From Cohnella lupini (GTDB taxonomy: Bacteria; Bacillota; Bacilli; Paenibacillales; Paenibacillaceae): a stretch of 64,000 nucleotides of DNA. Where the stretch lies: positions 1 to 64,000 of the forward strand of contig NZ_QRDY01000015.1 in NCBI RefSeq assembly GCF_003386205.1, read 5' to 3'. The notes beneath the pieces are model-generated. The model did not search any database. It was not told the DNA's origin and worked only from the letters and a program-made list of their open reading frames with translations. How positions within the stretch are numbered: the first letter of the stretch is position 1; each line of letters starts with the position of its first letter. A program made the position numbers and the translations under genes. This document shows positions 43,002 to 51,520 of the stretch, piece after piece.

Positions 43002-43700
43002 GTGAAGAAGATTCTCGTGATCGATGATGAAGAGGCCATTAGAGACTTAATCGAGGTTGTGCTCAGAAGGGAAAACTTTATGGTGCGGACGGCGGAGAAC
43101 GGCGATAAAGGACTCAAGGAATTGGATGCCTTTAAGCCGGACTTGGTCTTGCTGGATTTAATGCTGCCGGATTATTCCGGCTATGACCTGTGCAAGGAAA
43201 TAATCAAGAAACAAGCGATTCCCGTTATTATGTTATCGGCGAAAAGCGAAATTATAGATAAAGTGTTAGGACTTGAGCTTGGGGCGGAAGATTATCTGAC
43301 CAAGCCTTTCGATAACCGGGAGCTCATTGCCAGAATCAAAGTCGTGCTTAGAAGATACGAGAATAACGATCAGAATAGATTCAACGAAGGCTCACTGATA
43401 AATTATGGAGAACTGGCATTCGATCTGGAAACGAAAGTGGTGTCGAAGAACGGAACTCCGGTTTCCCTGACAGCCAAGGAATTTAAAATTCTGGAAACGC
43501 TGCTCAAAAGGCCCGGTAAAATATATACAAGGGATGAACTTCTGGAGATCGTGTGGGGATTTGATTATTTGGGCGACAGCCGCAGCGTGGATATGACCGT
43601 CATGCGGTTAAGAAAGAAGCTGGAGGATGACGCCGAGAACCCTAAGTTCGTTAAGACTATTTACGGATTCGGCTATCAGCTTGGAGGTGAATCCACCTGA
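43002..43700 (+). CDS. OmpR/PhoB family response regulator
   Basis: 232 aa, GTG 43002 behind GGAGGG. Receiver domain with acidic pair DD (about 8-9), phospho-Asp in LVLLDLMLPDYSG, Thr/Ser switch MLSAKS and Lys in YLTKPF. C-terminal OmpR wHTH: LTAKEFKILETLLKRPGKIYTRDELLEIVWG, SRSVDMTVMRLRKKLEDD, IYGFGYQL. It is activated by the kinase encoded next and controls transcription. The downstream lipoprotein gene is a likely target or sensor partner. Confidence 0.92.
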   Translation: MKKILVIDDEEAIRDLIEVVLRRENFMVRTAENGDKGLKELDAFKPDLVLLDLMLPDYSGYDLCKEIIKKQAIPVIMLSAKSEIIDKVLGLELGAEDYLTKPFDNRELIARIKVVLRRYENNDQNRFNEGSLINYGELAFDLETKVVSKNGTPVSLTAKEFKILETLLKRPGKIYTRDELLEIVWGFDYLGDSRSVDMTVMRLRKKLEDDAENPKFVKTIYGFGYQLGGEST

Positions 43701-45097
43701 AATATGCCACTCGGCTTTTGTTGAGTTATCTATTTTTCTCCGTATTGTCCTTTGCCATCATTATTATTTCCGTGAATAAAGCGATCGACTACTTTAGTTT
43801 CGTGACCATAGAAAAGAAAATGATGGAGAAGGCCGACTTATATGAGCTGTCCTTCAGGGAAATCCTCTCCAAGCATGAAAGTTCAACAGGCGAAGACCAA
43901 GACTCGGACGTGGCGAGAAACGCTCTGGAGAGGTTGAAAACATCGGGCCAGGAAGTGCGGATCTACGATAGCCATCTAAGGCTACTGGGATTGGCGGTGG
44001 ATGGAATTGTCATTAACGACGGCACTCCTTCGATTTTTAAGGGGAATATCGAGAATGCCCTCAAGGGGAATTATGCTTACACGGTCACCGATGCTAAATT
44101 GCTCTATTTTGCGGTACCCATTCAAGACATGTATTATCAAAATGTTTACGTGTTCGAGTTTGTCGAAGACCTTTCTTACTTTTACGACATCATGGATCAA
44201 ATCCGATATATATTGTTTGCCGGCGCGGTAGGATTTATTGTTCTGATCACGTTCTCAAGCGTATTCATTGCCCGCAATACGACTAAGCCGATCAAATATT
44301 TGCTCGGCGCTACGGAGAAATTTTCTAAACAGCAGTTCCAGCAGGTTCAATTGAACCGGAAAGACGAGCTAGGGATGCTCGCCGCAGGATTAAACCGAAT
44401 GGGCATTCAATTGAGCGACTATATACAGCACCAGAAGCAGTTCGTTTCCAACGTTTCTCATGAACTGAAAACGCCGCTTGCCGCCATCCGGGGGTTTTCC
44501 CAATACTTATACGAGGGAGAAAACGAGGATAAGAATTTACGGAAGATCTATTATCATCTTGTAAATGAATCGGACAGGCTTACCCTGCTCATCAATGAGT
44601 TGTTAATGTTATCTCGGTTCGACAAGGCAGGCTCGGAAGAGATAGGCAAGGAAAAGACGGATTTATCCGAGTTAACCGATCACGTGGTTGAAGAGATGCG
44701 ATCCAAAGCCGAGAATAAAGGCCTAACGCTGGAAGTAAAGCTGGGAAAAACGGTTTTCGCAAACGTCAATCAAATCTTGATGTCGCACGCCATCGCGAAT
44801 ATTTTAGATAACGCGATTAAGTATTCCAAGGCCGACACGCGAATTGGAATCGAAACGTTTATCAGGCAGAAGGAAGCGGTCATCCGAATAAGCGATCAGG
44901 GAATCGGAATCAACGAGAACGAAATTGCCCGGGTTCAGGAAAGATTCTATCGAGCGAAGAATGCATCCGTTGCCAAGGGTTCGGGACTGGGCTTGCCCAT
45001 GTGCAAAGAAATCGTCGAGAAATTTAACGGATACTTGGAGATTGAAAGCAAAATCGACGCGGGAACCACGGTTTCCATCATTCTTCCCTTATCATGA
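43697..45097 (+). CDS. Membrane sensor histidine kinase, probable CTG start
   Basis: 466 aa if read from CTG 43697. GGAGGTGA at the end of the regulator gene lies 7 nt before that CTG, which overlaps the regulator's TGA (CTGA); the next usable codon, TTG 43718, is too far from any ribosome site. Two membrane helices (about 7-28 and 162-184) enclose an extracytoplasmic sensor of about 130 residues; then HAMP, HisKA with SHELKTPLAAIRGF (His near 255), and ATPase motifs NILDNAIKYS, ISDQGIGI and GSGLGLPMCKEI. It phosphorylates the regulator encoded just before it. Stimulus unknown. Confidence 0.88.
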   Translation: MKYATRLLLSYLFFSVLSFAIIIISVNKAIDYFSFVTIEKKMMEKADLYELSFREILSKHESSTGEDQDSDVARNALERLKTSGQEVRIYDSHLRLLGLAVDGIVINDGTPSIFKGNIENALKGNYAYTVTDAKLLYFAVPIQDMYYQNVYVFEFVEDLSYFYDIMDQIRYILFAGAVGFIVLITFSSVFIARNTTKPIKYLLGATEKFSKQQFQQVQLNRKDELGMLAAGLNRMGIQLSDYIQHQKQFVSNVSHELKTPLAAIRGFSQYLYEGENEDKNLRKIYYHLVNESDRLTLLINELLMLSRFDKAGSEEIGKEKTDLSELTDHVVEEMRSKAENKGLTLEVKLGKTVFANVNQILMSHAIANILDNAIKYSKADTRIGIETFIRQKEAVIRISDQGIGINENEIARVQERFYRAKNASVAKGSGLGLPMCKEIVEKFNGYLEIESKIDAGTTVSIILPLS

Positions 45098-45201
45098 AGC
45101 TAGTTACAAGAATGATACGAGTTTGTTATTACACTAATAAATTGTTTTCATATAATCACCTCATAAGGTTATACAAATTCTTTTTTGAAGGGGTAATGAT
45201 T

Positions 45202-45882
45202 ATGAAAACATTAAGAAAATCGGCAACTCTGGTGTTGCTTACGGGACTTGTAATGGCACTGTTGGCGGGATGTCAGGAAAAACGGGAGGATTCGCCGTCG
45301 GCTACATCGTCGGCTACATCATCGGCTACGTCAACGGTTAGTAAACCGACTGAAGCTCCAACTACGGATTCCGGGGTGATCAAGGAGGGCACGATTCCTA
45401 AGGACGGGAACGTGATCCTGAAAGAGCTTGCTTTTGTCCATAAAGACCATACCATAGCGCTTGCCGACATTGTCGACGATGCAAAGCTTGAAAGTATGCT
45501 GGGAAAGGCGGAAGAGATAGAATCCCACACTTATTCGGCGGACGATGGGTTAAACATGGATCATTGGCTTGGCCGAACGAGGAACTTATACAAATATCCG
45601 GGGCTTGAAATAGAAACATTCGATGCGGGCGAAGGAAGTGAATTCCGTATTAGCACAATTGAAATTAAAGATTCCAAATATCCTACGATCCGAAATATCA
45701 AAGTCGGCGACAGCGTCGAAGAGCTGAAAAAGGCTTATCCCGAAGGGAAGCTGATGGGGGATGGAGCCACCGACGGAGAGGATAATTTCCGATTTGAACC
45801 GGTAAATTACGTGGATGTCATGACCTTTCACATTACAGATGCGAAGATCGAGAGTATTCGCATAAGCCAGCTTCAGGATTGA
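45202..45882 (+). CDS. Lipoprotein downstream of the two-component system
   Basis: 226 aa from ATG 45202, 8 nt after GAAGGGG. Lipoprotein signal LLTGLVMALLAGC (lipobox LAGC), then a low-complexity Ser/Ala/Thr spacer made of three 12-bp DNA repeats (TCGGCTACATCG type, 45297-45334), and a beta-rich domain of about 150 residues with LAFVHKDHTIALADI and ISTIEIKDSKYPTIRNIKVGDSVEELKKAYP. The VGDS-EELKKAYP stretch is found in many Firmicute lipoproteins without known function. TATAAT at 45151-45156 suggests its own promoter. It may feed a signal to the adjacent kinase (inference). Confidence 0.75.
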   Translation: MKTLRKSATLVLLTGLVMALLAGCQEKREDSPSATSSATSSATSTVSKPTEAPTTDSGVIKEGTIPKDGNVILKELAFVHKDHTIALADIVDDAKLESMLGKAEEIESHTYSADDGLNMDHWLGRTRNLYKYPGLEIETFDAGEGSEFRISTIEIKDSKYPTIRNIKVGDSVEELKKAYPEGKLMGDGATDGEDNFRFEPVNYVDVMTFHITDAKIESIRISQLQD

Positions 45883-45921
45883 ACGACTCCACAAGAGCGC
45901 ATATTAAAGGCAAAGTAACCT

Positions 45922-45960
45922 AAAGGTTCAACCTCGCCGAGAAGCGGGTTGAACCTTTTT
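45922..45960. terminator. Terminator between lipoprotein and NDH-2 genes
   Basis: AAAGGTTCAACC (45922-45933) pairs exactly with GGTTGAACCTTT (45947-45958), followed by TT, between convergent genes. Confidence 0.85.
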
Positions 45961-45966
45961 GGCATT

Positions 45967-47148
45967 TTAATAATAAACAAGGGAGGATAATCCGTTAATG
46001 TGCGAGAGATAACGGATGTCGCTAGCTTTCTTCATCAAGGTAGCCGGCAAACCTTTCAGTTCGATGCCCGTCTCGCCGATGAAGCCGACCGCGTCCTTCC
46101 GTCCAAGGCTGGCCAACGTTCCGGAGAATACGAAATGGAAGGCTTCCATGGGGATGCCTTTCAAATAAGCCGCGATATTCTCGCCGACTTGCTCGCCCAT
46201 CTGCCACGCGAGCTGCGCGCTCTCCGGGATCGGACTGCCTTCCGGGCCGATCACGATCCCGCAATCCCCCGCAACGAATACATCGGGATGAGAGGTCGAT
46301 TGCAAGAACGGATTTAAAGTCGCGCGTCCGCGATTCACTTCCACGCCGCAATCGGCGACAAGCGCGCTGCCCTTAACGCCGCCGGTCCAAATCAAGGTGT
46401 TAGCGTCGATCCTTCTTCCGTCCTTCAAGCTAACGGTCACCCCGTTAACTTCGGTGACCGGGAGCCCGGTAAGCAGCTGTACCCCTCGCTTCTCTAGGCT
46501 TTCCGTTCCTCGCCGAACCAATTCGGACGGAAAACCTTTTAGAATCGTCGGGCTGGCTTCCACCAGAAGGAGGGATACATCCGCATAATCGACGTTGTAT
46601 CTGCGGCAAATGCCGGGCAGTTCGTCCACAAGCTCGCCGATAAGCTCTACGCCGGTAAGGCCGCCGCCACCGATGATGAAGGTCGCGTCCGCCTTGTTCT
46701 TCGTCTTGGCGTATTCGCTAATACGCTCGTTAACATGCTTGAAGATCCTGTGCGCGTCCGCCACCGATTTCAAGGTCAAGCTGTTTTCCTGAAGCCCAGG
46801 AATGCCGAAATAGTTGCTTTCGCTGCCCGGAGCCAGGACTAACGCGTCATAGCTATACGATGTGCCGTCCTCCAGTACGACTTTACGGCCCTCCAGGTCG
46901 ATCTTGTGTACCGAGCCGATTTGTAAATCGACTTCTTTATTTTTCATAAGCTTATTTAAAGGCATAGCAACGGCCTGTTCAGGGACGTTACCGGCGGCAA
47001 GACGATGCAGCTCGGTAATGATTTGGTGAGTCGCCACGCGATTAATAACGGTTATTGAAGCCTCCTCGGCCGTTAAACGCGCTCGCGCCGAAATGGCGCT
47101 TAACAGTCCCCCGTAACCGGCTCCGACAATGACTATTTTTTTGCGCAT
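45967..47148 (-). CDS. Type II NADH dehydrogenase (NDH-2-like)
   Basis: 393 aa. Two dinucleotide folds: FAD site IVIVGAGYGGLLSAI at the N-terminus and NADH site TFIIGGGGLTGVELIGEL (about 155-172), then VFVAGDCGIV and AQLAWQMGEQVGENI of the second FAD contact. It passes electrons from NADH to menaquinone at the membrane without pumping protons. It follows the DUF1641 gene by 17 nt in one operon, an arrangement that links the two. An Fnr/Rex-like palindrome at the operon start suggests control by oxygen or NADH/NAD ratio. Confidence 0.88.
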   Translation of the reverse strand: MRKKIVIVGAGYGGLLSAISARARLTAEEASITVINRVATHQIITELHRLAAGNVPEQAVAMPLNKLMKNKEVDLQIGSVHKIDLEGRKVVLEDGTSYSYDALVLAPGSESNYFGIPGLQENSLTLKSVADAHRIFKHVNERISEYAKTKNKADATFIIGGGGLTGVELIGELVDELPGICRRYNVDYADVSLLLVEASPTILKGFPSELVRRGTESLEKRGVQLLTGLPVTEVNGVTVSLKDGRRIDANTLIWTGGVKGSALVADCGVEVNRGRATLNPFLQSTSHPDVFVAGDCGIVIGPEGSPIPESAQLAWQMGEQVGENIAAYLKGIPMEAFHFVFSGTLASLGRKDAVGFIGETGIELKGLPATLMKKASDIRYLSHINGLSSLVYY

Positions 47149-47165
47149 ATGAATCCTCCTCCACT

Positions 47166-47597
47166 TTATTGTTTTCTTTCGCCCATAATATCCAGATAAG
47201 CTTGGCCGAATCGAAGCATCCTTTGAAGTTCGGGATTTTTCAGCAATTTCAGCATGCCGAACAGGCCGATCGTTTCGTTGCTTTGCTCAGCGCGGTCGTT
47301 GGCTTCTATGGCCGCGGACGCGAACTCTTTCGCCTTCTTTTCGATCGGAATCGCCAATTCTTTGATGCTTTTCGCCGTATCCGCGATAAGCACGCGATCC
47401 GAGAGCACCTTTTGCGCTAAATCGTAGGTCTTAGTAATCTGAGCGGAAATCTCGGCAAGCTTAGGCAATTGAGTGATCAGTAAGGATAAGGCTTCTTGGA
47501 CTTCCGGCTTCGATAACTGATTCAACAAATCCGCAGTACCTTTAGCCTCAGCCGCCAAAGCTCCTTGCTCCGACTCGAGTATAGGCGTATTCGACAT
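47166..47597 (-). CDS. DUF1641 domain protein
   Basis: 143 aa, almost entirely helical, ATG 47597 behind AAGGAGG. The segment NETIGLFGMLKLLKNPELQRMLRFGQAYLD is the DUF1641 signature. Proteins of this family are often encoded next to formate dehydrogenase-like or NADH:quinone type oxidoreductases, as here, but the function is not known. It is first in an operon with the NDH-2 gene. Confidence 0.82.
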   Translation of the reverse strand: MSNTPILESEQGALAAEAKGTADLLNQLSKPEVQEALSLLITQLPKLAEISAQITKTYDLAQKVLSDRVLIADTAKSIKELAIPIEKKAKEFASAAIEANDRAEQSNETIGLFGMLKLLKNPELQRMLRFGQAYLDIMGERKQ

Positions 47598-47613
47598 TTT
47601 TGGTTCCTCCTTA

Positions 47614-47629
47614 TGTGATTAATTTCACA
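47614..47629. promoter_or_regulatory. Fnr/CRP-like (or Rex-like) palindrome before DUF1641-ndh
   Basis: TGTGA-TTAATT-TCACA, a match to the TGTGA-N6-TCACA consensus of Fnr/CRP-family proteins and close to the Rex site TTGTGAA-N4-TTCACAA. It abuts the ribosome site of the DUF1641 gene, a position suited to repression. Confidence 0.6.
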
Positions 47630-47682
47630 TGATAACACCTGAGTTGAGATGGTTATTATTTTCTATTGTATATAAAACGATT

Positions 47683-47705
47683 AATGGTCGTTTTATGTGA
47701 CCATT
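47683..47705. other. Inverted repeat upstream of the 47844 gene
   Basis: AATGGTC (47683-47689) and GACCATT (47699-47705) flank the 9-bp stretch GTTTTATGT in the divergent gap between the DUF1641 and paralogue genes. Could be an operator; no regulator gene is near. Confidence 0.4.
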
Positions 47706-47843
47706 ATAGCGATGTAAATCTTCCCATTTTTATCGGACCGCGGAATGGAGTGGAAGTAAGAATTTTCCGTTGCTACGTTTTTGGGTATAATAATGGGTAG
47801 TTGCTATATTAGTCTCGTCAATGGATAGAGAAGAGGGATGGAA

Positions 47844-48305
47844 ATGTCGTATATCGTTGATTTTAAGAATGTGTCCACGGTAGGATTAGAGTCTTCGCCC
47901 GTAGTAGAAGCGCTCGCCGGTTTACGTGCGAATGAAGCCCGTTATTTTATGAATAAATACGAGCATGAATTTACGGTTGTACCGGCTAACGAAAGTCAGG
48001 AGAATCTTGATTACGTGAACCGGATTTTGCAAGAACGAGATATTTCGTTTGCGGCCAAACCTTTGGAAACGTCCCGTTTTCAAGTAGCAAACATCCAGTT
48101 TACCTACGTCTTCTATGAAGACGGTCTTTCGGTGAATGTCATGTATACGGTGGATGACGCTAAGAAACGGGCCGTTGGATTTAAGCTGTCCGAGGGGATG
48201 GAGATACCCAAGGAGCTAGAAACGAAGTTTAAGTTTGCTAGACAGAAATCCAAACTGGCCGGAACGATTCGGGGCTCCTTTTTCGTCATTAAAGGACAAT
48301 ATTAA
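47844..48305 (+). CDS. Unrecognised 153-aa protein, paralogue of the product at 12881-13348
   Basis: Start taken at ATG 47844 (MSYIVDFKN) by analogy with the other copy; both genes have ATGGAAATG at this point. Strong resemblance throughout: VSTVGLESSPVVEALAGLRA, HEFTVVPANES, YVNRIL, VMYTVDDAKKRAVGFKL and FFVIKGQY. Two residues shorter in the middle than the first copy. No signal peptide or membrane helix. Function not recognised. Monocistronic, with its own terminator at 48356-48384, while the first copy follows a DoxX-like gene. Confidence 0.78.
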   Translation: MSYIVDFKNVSTVGLESSPVVEALAGLRANEARYFMNKYEHEFTVVPANESQENLDYVNRILQERDISFAAKPLETSRFQVANIQFTYVFYEDGLSVNVMYTVDDAKKRAVGFKLSEGMEIPKELETKFKFARQKSKLAGTIRGSFFVIKGQY

Positions 48306-48355
48306 GAAGCAAAGGCGCTTATGGAGAAATCCAGCCAATAAAGCCAATACTTAAG

Positions 48356-48384
48356 AGCCAACTTCATGCGAAGTTGGCTTTTCT
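48356..48384 (+). terminator. Rho-independent terminator after the 47844 gene
   Basis: AGCCAACTTC (48356-48365) pairs exactly with GAAGTTGGCT (48370-48379) around ATGC, then TTTCTC. Confidence 0.85.
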
Positions 48385-48462
48385 CTGCTTATGCAGGAAT
48401 GAAGGAGAAGGCTATGGAACTATTTAAGAGAAAGCAGTTCATAGCGGGTGGAGGCTTGCGGC

Positions 48463-50112
48463 ATGGAATTCGATGCAATCGTAGTGGGAGCCGGACTTGC
48501 CGGGCTGGTCGCGACAGTAGAGATTGCGGATGCCGGTAAGAGGGTGCTGCTTGTCGATCAAGAGCCGGAGACTTCGTTCGGGGGGCAAGCTTGGTGGTCG
48601 TTCGGAGGCTTGTTCCTCGTTAATTCTCCCGAGCAACGGCGGTTGGGCATCAAGGATTCGAAAGCGCTTGCCTGGCAGGACTGGATGGGAGCGGCGGGCT
48701 TCGATCGGGAGGATGACCAAGATTATTGGGGACGGCAATGGGCTGAAGCCTACGTGGAATTCGCTTCCGGAGAAAAACGGGCTTGGCTGCACAAGATGGG
48801 CGTGCGATTCTTCCCGATCGTAGGCTGGGCGGAACGAGGCGGCTATCTTGCCGAGGGGCATGGCAATTCAGTGCCTAGGTTTCACATTGTTTGGGGCACG
48901 GGTCCCGGCATAGTCGCGCCATTCGAACGGCGCGTTCGCGAGCATATGAAGAGCGGAGCCGTCACGTATCGGCCGCGTCATCGCGTGGATCGTCTGTTGA
49001 GTAGCAATGGCGCTATTAATGGAATAACGGGATCTATCCTTGCGCCAAGCACTGCCGCTCGCGGAGAAGCAAGCTCCCGGGAGGTAGCGGGGGAGTTCGA
49101 GTATCGTGCGCGATCGGTGCTTGTCAGCAGCGGCGGCCTTGGCGGTAACCATGAAATGATCAGACGGAATTGGCCGAGTAGACTCGGCGAGCCTCCTGCC
49201 GAGATGCTCTCCGGCGTGCCTGCGCATGTTGACGGGCGGATGCTGGATATTACGGAGCAAGCCGGCGGACGAATCGTCAACCGCGACCGAATGTGGCACT
49301 ATACCGAAGGCATTAAGAACTGGAATCCGGTTTGGGATAAGCACGGCATCCGAATTCTCCCGGGTCCGTCCTCGATCTGGTTGGATGCGCGCGGGCAACG
49401 TCTTCCGGCCCCCAATTTTCCGGGCTTCGATACTTTGGGAACGCTCGAGACGATCGTGAAGACAGGCTATGGTTATTCCTGGTTTATTCTGACGCAGAAA
49501 ATGATCGAGCGCGAATTCGCGTTGTCGGGTTCCGAGCAGAATCCGGATTTGACGGGGAAGAGCATTAAACAAGTGCTGTCGCGGGTACTGCCGGGAGCAA
49601 CGGCTCCCGTGAAGGCTTTCATGGAACAAGGCGAAGATTTCGTGATTGCGAAGTCGTTGGCGGAGCTAGTCGCCGGCATGAACAAGCTGACGGAGGAGCC
49701 GCTGCTTAATTTAGCGGACATTGAACGGCAGCTGATTGCGCGGGATCGCCAGATCGACAATAAATTTACCAAGGATCTTCAAATTACGGCGATCCGAGGC
49801 GCCAGGAATTATCTCGGCGACAAATTAATACGGGTCGCTTCGCCGCACAAGATGCTAGATCCTCGGAACGGTCCGCTCATTGCGGTCCGGCTCCGCATCG
49901 TAAGTCGCAAAACATTAGGCGGGTTGCAGACCGATTTGTCCGGACGTGTGCTGAACGGCGATGGGGAAGCGATCAAGGGGCTATACGCGGCCGGGGAAGC
50001 ATCGGGTTTTGGCGGCGGAGGCTTTCACGGATATCGCGCTCTCGAAGGTACGTTTCTTGGCGGTTGTCTGTTCACCGGAAGAACGGCAGGGCGCGCGATT
50101 GCAGGGGAATAA
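48463..50112 (+). CDS. FAD-binding dehydrogenase (KstD/fumarate-reductase-like flavoenzyme)
   Basis: 549 aa from ATG 48463 (MEFDAIVVGAG), 8 nt after GGAGG; the open frame starts at GTG 48448 on the ribosome site itself. N-terminal FAD motif VVGAGLAGLVATVEIADAGKRV, then GGQAWWSFGGLF, a central capping domain, and a C-terminal LYAAGEASGFGGGGFHGYRALEGTFLGGCLFTGRTAG that closes the FAD site. This is the pattern of large FAD-binding dehydrogenases related to 3-ketosteroid delta-1-dehydrogenase and fumarate reductase flavoproteins. The substrate is not known and no steroid genes are near. No signal peptide. Confidence 0.82.
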   Translation: MEFDAIVVGAGLAGLVATVEIADAGKRVLLVDQEPETSFGGQAWWSFGGLFLVNSPEQRRLGIKDSKALAWQDWMGAAGFDREDDQDYWGRQWAEAYVEFASGEKRAWLHKMGVRFFPIVGWAERGGYLAEGHGNSVPRFHIVWGTGPGIVAPFERRVREHMKSGAVTYRPRHRVDRLLSSNGAINGITGSILAPSTAARGEASSREVAGEFEYRARSVLVSSGGLGGNHEMIRRNWPSRLGEPPAEMLSGVPAHVDGRMLDITEQAGGRIVNRDRMWHYTEGIKNWNPVWDKHGIRILPGPSSIWLDARGQRLPAPNFPGFDTLGTLETIVKTGYGYSWFILTQKMIEREFALSGSEQNPDLTGKSIKQVLSRVLPGATAPVKAFMEQGEDFVIAKSLAELVAGMNKLTEEPLLNLADIERQLIARDRQIDNKFTKDLQITAIRGARNYLGDKLIRVASPHKMLDPRNGPLIAVRLRIVSRKTLGGLQTDLSGRVLNGDGEAIKGLYAAGEASGFGGGGFHGYRALEGTFLGGCLFTGRTAGRAIAGE

Positions 50113-50163
50113 GAATGTATTATCTGCTGGGAAGAGAATAGTGGGTTTTGAGCGCATAGAGAA

Positions 50164-50183
50164 GGGCACCCTCTCGGGTGCCC
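50164..50183. terminator. Hairpin between flavoenzyme and small ORF (terminator without T-run)
   Basis: GGGCACC (50164-50170) pairs with GGTGCCC (50177-50183) between convergent genes. No run of T follows on either strand, so termination is only likely. Confidence 0.5.
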
Positions 50184-50215
50184 GATGAACCTATGATCAC
50201 GAGCTGCGCAGGCGA

Positions 50216-50374
50216 TTACTCTTGTTGGGAATCGTTCGCGGATTCGGCGTTCTCGAAAGCTTCGGCGACTTCTTCCGCGGAAATTTCGACGTCGTCCGCG
50301 CCGGGTACCGGCAGCTTATTAAGCGGCGTCGTTTGCACCTCGGCTTTGGATGCTTGATTGGATGATTCGGACAT
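50216..50374 (-). CDS. Small acidic 52-aa protein
   Basis: Read on the minus strand from ATG 50374 to TAA. A near-perfect ribosome site AAGGAGGTG lies 6 nt upstream of the ATG. The protein begins MSESSNQASKAEVQTTPLN, has LPVPGADDVEISAEEVAEAF in the middle and ends ESANDSQQE; it is strongly acidic, soluble and probably flexible with one helix. Not recognised. A 72-codon frame on the same strand in another register has no ribosome site and a composition typical of antisense frames, so this shorter frame is preferred. Confidence 0.65.
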   Translation of the reverse strand: MSESSNQASKAEVQTTPLNKLPVPGADDVEISAEEVAEAFENAESANDSQQE

Positions 50375-50465
50375 GTGGGCACCTCCTTCGCGCACGAATA
50401 CGTTTTAGAATGCACAGGAAAACGATGGAATATGCGGACAATTTTACTCGAGAGGGGAAAGACGA

Positions 50466-51347
50466 ATGAATACCCGAAAAGAACCGCGCAAGGCCGAAGA
50501 TAGGGGTGTCGTCAGCATCTTGGAAATCGTGAACGCCGCGACGGGCGAACGTCGGAAGTTGGCGGAATTTCAAGAACTGATAGAGGCGCCGAACTGGACG
50601 CGGGACGGTAAGAGGCTCATCTATAATAGCGGAGGGCTGCTTCATTCCTTCGACTTGGAATCGCGAACGAGCGTAGCGATCGATTCCGCCTACGCGGATC
50701 GTTGCAACAACGACCATGTGCTGTCGCCCGATAATGCTCGGGTGGCGGTGAGCCATCATACGTCGGAGGACGGCCAGTCACGCATTTACATTTTGCCGCT
50801 GGAAGGCGGTCGTCCGACATTGATCACCCCGATGGCGCCAAGCTATCTTCATGGCTGGTCTCCGGACGGAAACACGCTGGCGTATTGCGCGGAACGGGAC
50901 GGCTCTTACGATGTTTACGCCATTCCGGCGGACGGCGGAGAGGAAATCAGGCTGACCGATACTCCGGGCTTGGACGACGGCCCCGAATATTCGCCGGACG
51001 GAGCGCATATTTGGTTTAATTCGACCCGCTCGGGGTTGATGCAAGTTTGGAGCATGAACGCGGATGGCAGCGAGCAGACCCAGATGACGTTCGAGGAGAG
51101 CAACAATTGGTTTCCCCATGTTTCGCCCGATGGACGGTCGGTAGCCTATATCGCCTATAGGGTTGGAGACGTGGCGCCCGCGGATCATCCGGCGAACAAG
51201 AATGTGGAGATTCGCGTGATGCCGGTCGGCGGCGGGCAATCTCGCTTGCTTGCGGAGCTGTTCGGAGGGCAGGGTACGATCAACGTGAACTCGTGGTCTC
51301 CGGATAGCCGGGAGTTGGCTTTCGTAAGCTATCGAATGAGAGAATAG
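50466..51347 (+). CDS. TolB-like beta-propeller (PD40) protein
   Basis: 293 aa, ATG 50466 after GAGGGGAAAGACGA. Five or six WD40-like PD40 blades can be seen: [87 protein letters not shown] and [15 protein letters not shown]. No signal peptide, unlike periplasmic TolB, so it is probably cytoplasmic. Related Firmicute proteins are annotated as TolB-like or as transporters' partners without proof of function. Confidence 0.82.
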   Translation: MNTRKEPRKAEDRGVVSILEIVNAATGERRKLAEFQELIEAPNWTRDGKRLIYNSGGLLHSFDLESRTSVAIDSAYADRCNNDHVLSPDNARVAVSHHTSEDGQSRIYILPLEGGRPTLITPMAPSYLHGWSPDGNTLAYCAERDGSYDVYAIPADGGEEIRLTDTPGLDDGPEYSPDGAHIWFNSTRSGLMQVWSMNADGSEQTQMTFEESNNWFPHVSPDGRSVAYIAYRVGDVAPADHPANKNVEIRVMPVGGGQSRLLAELFGGQGTINVNSWSPDSRELAFVSYRMRE

Positions 51348-51384
51348 AGTCGCGTCCATCATTCTATATTGGTCTCGCAAATAG

Positions 51385-51426
51385 AGACGGTTGCTGATTT
51401 CCATTAGGGAATCGGCAACCGTCTTT
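51385..51426 (+). terminator. Terminator after the beta-propeller gene
   Basis: AGACGGTTGC (51385-51394) pairs with GCAACCGTCT (51415-51424), with an inner GATT/AATC stem, then TTTGCG. Confidence 0.8.
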
Positions 51427-51451
51427 GCGTATTCGGGAATATATGGAACAA

Positions 51452-51502
51452 TTGACTGTAACATTCCCTCGTGATATATTGTGCATATACAACATACACA
51501 AT
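51452..51502 (+). promoter_or_regulatory. Promoter and imperfect palindromic operator of the YtrA-type ABC operon
   Basis: TTGACT (51452-51457), 17 bp, TATATT (51475-51480). The imperfect palindrome ATTGTG-N13-CACAAT (51478-51502, 9 of 12 arm positions matching) overlaps the -10 and the start of transcription. A YtrA-type GntR repressor encoded at the end of the operon is the natural ligand (inference). Confidence 0.7.
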
Positions 51503-51520
51503 TTGATGAGGAGGTAACGT

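Noticed and set aside
48414..48540. 41-codon frame with AAGGAGAAGG site overlapping the flavoenzyme start
   Set aside because: It runs out of frame into the FAD-binding motif of the real gene and becomes Arg/Cys-rich; the flavoenzyme has its own better-placed GGAGG and ATG.
50197..50415. 72-codon minus-strand frame over the small acidic ORF
   Set aside because: Highly basic, Pro/Arg-rich composition typical of a wrong register; the 52-codon frame in the same place has the matching AAGGAGGTG site.
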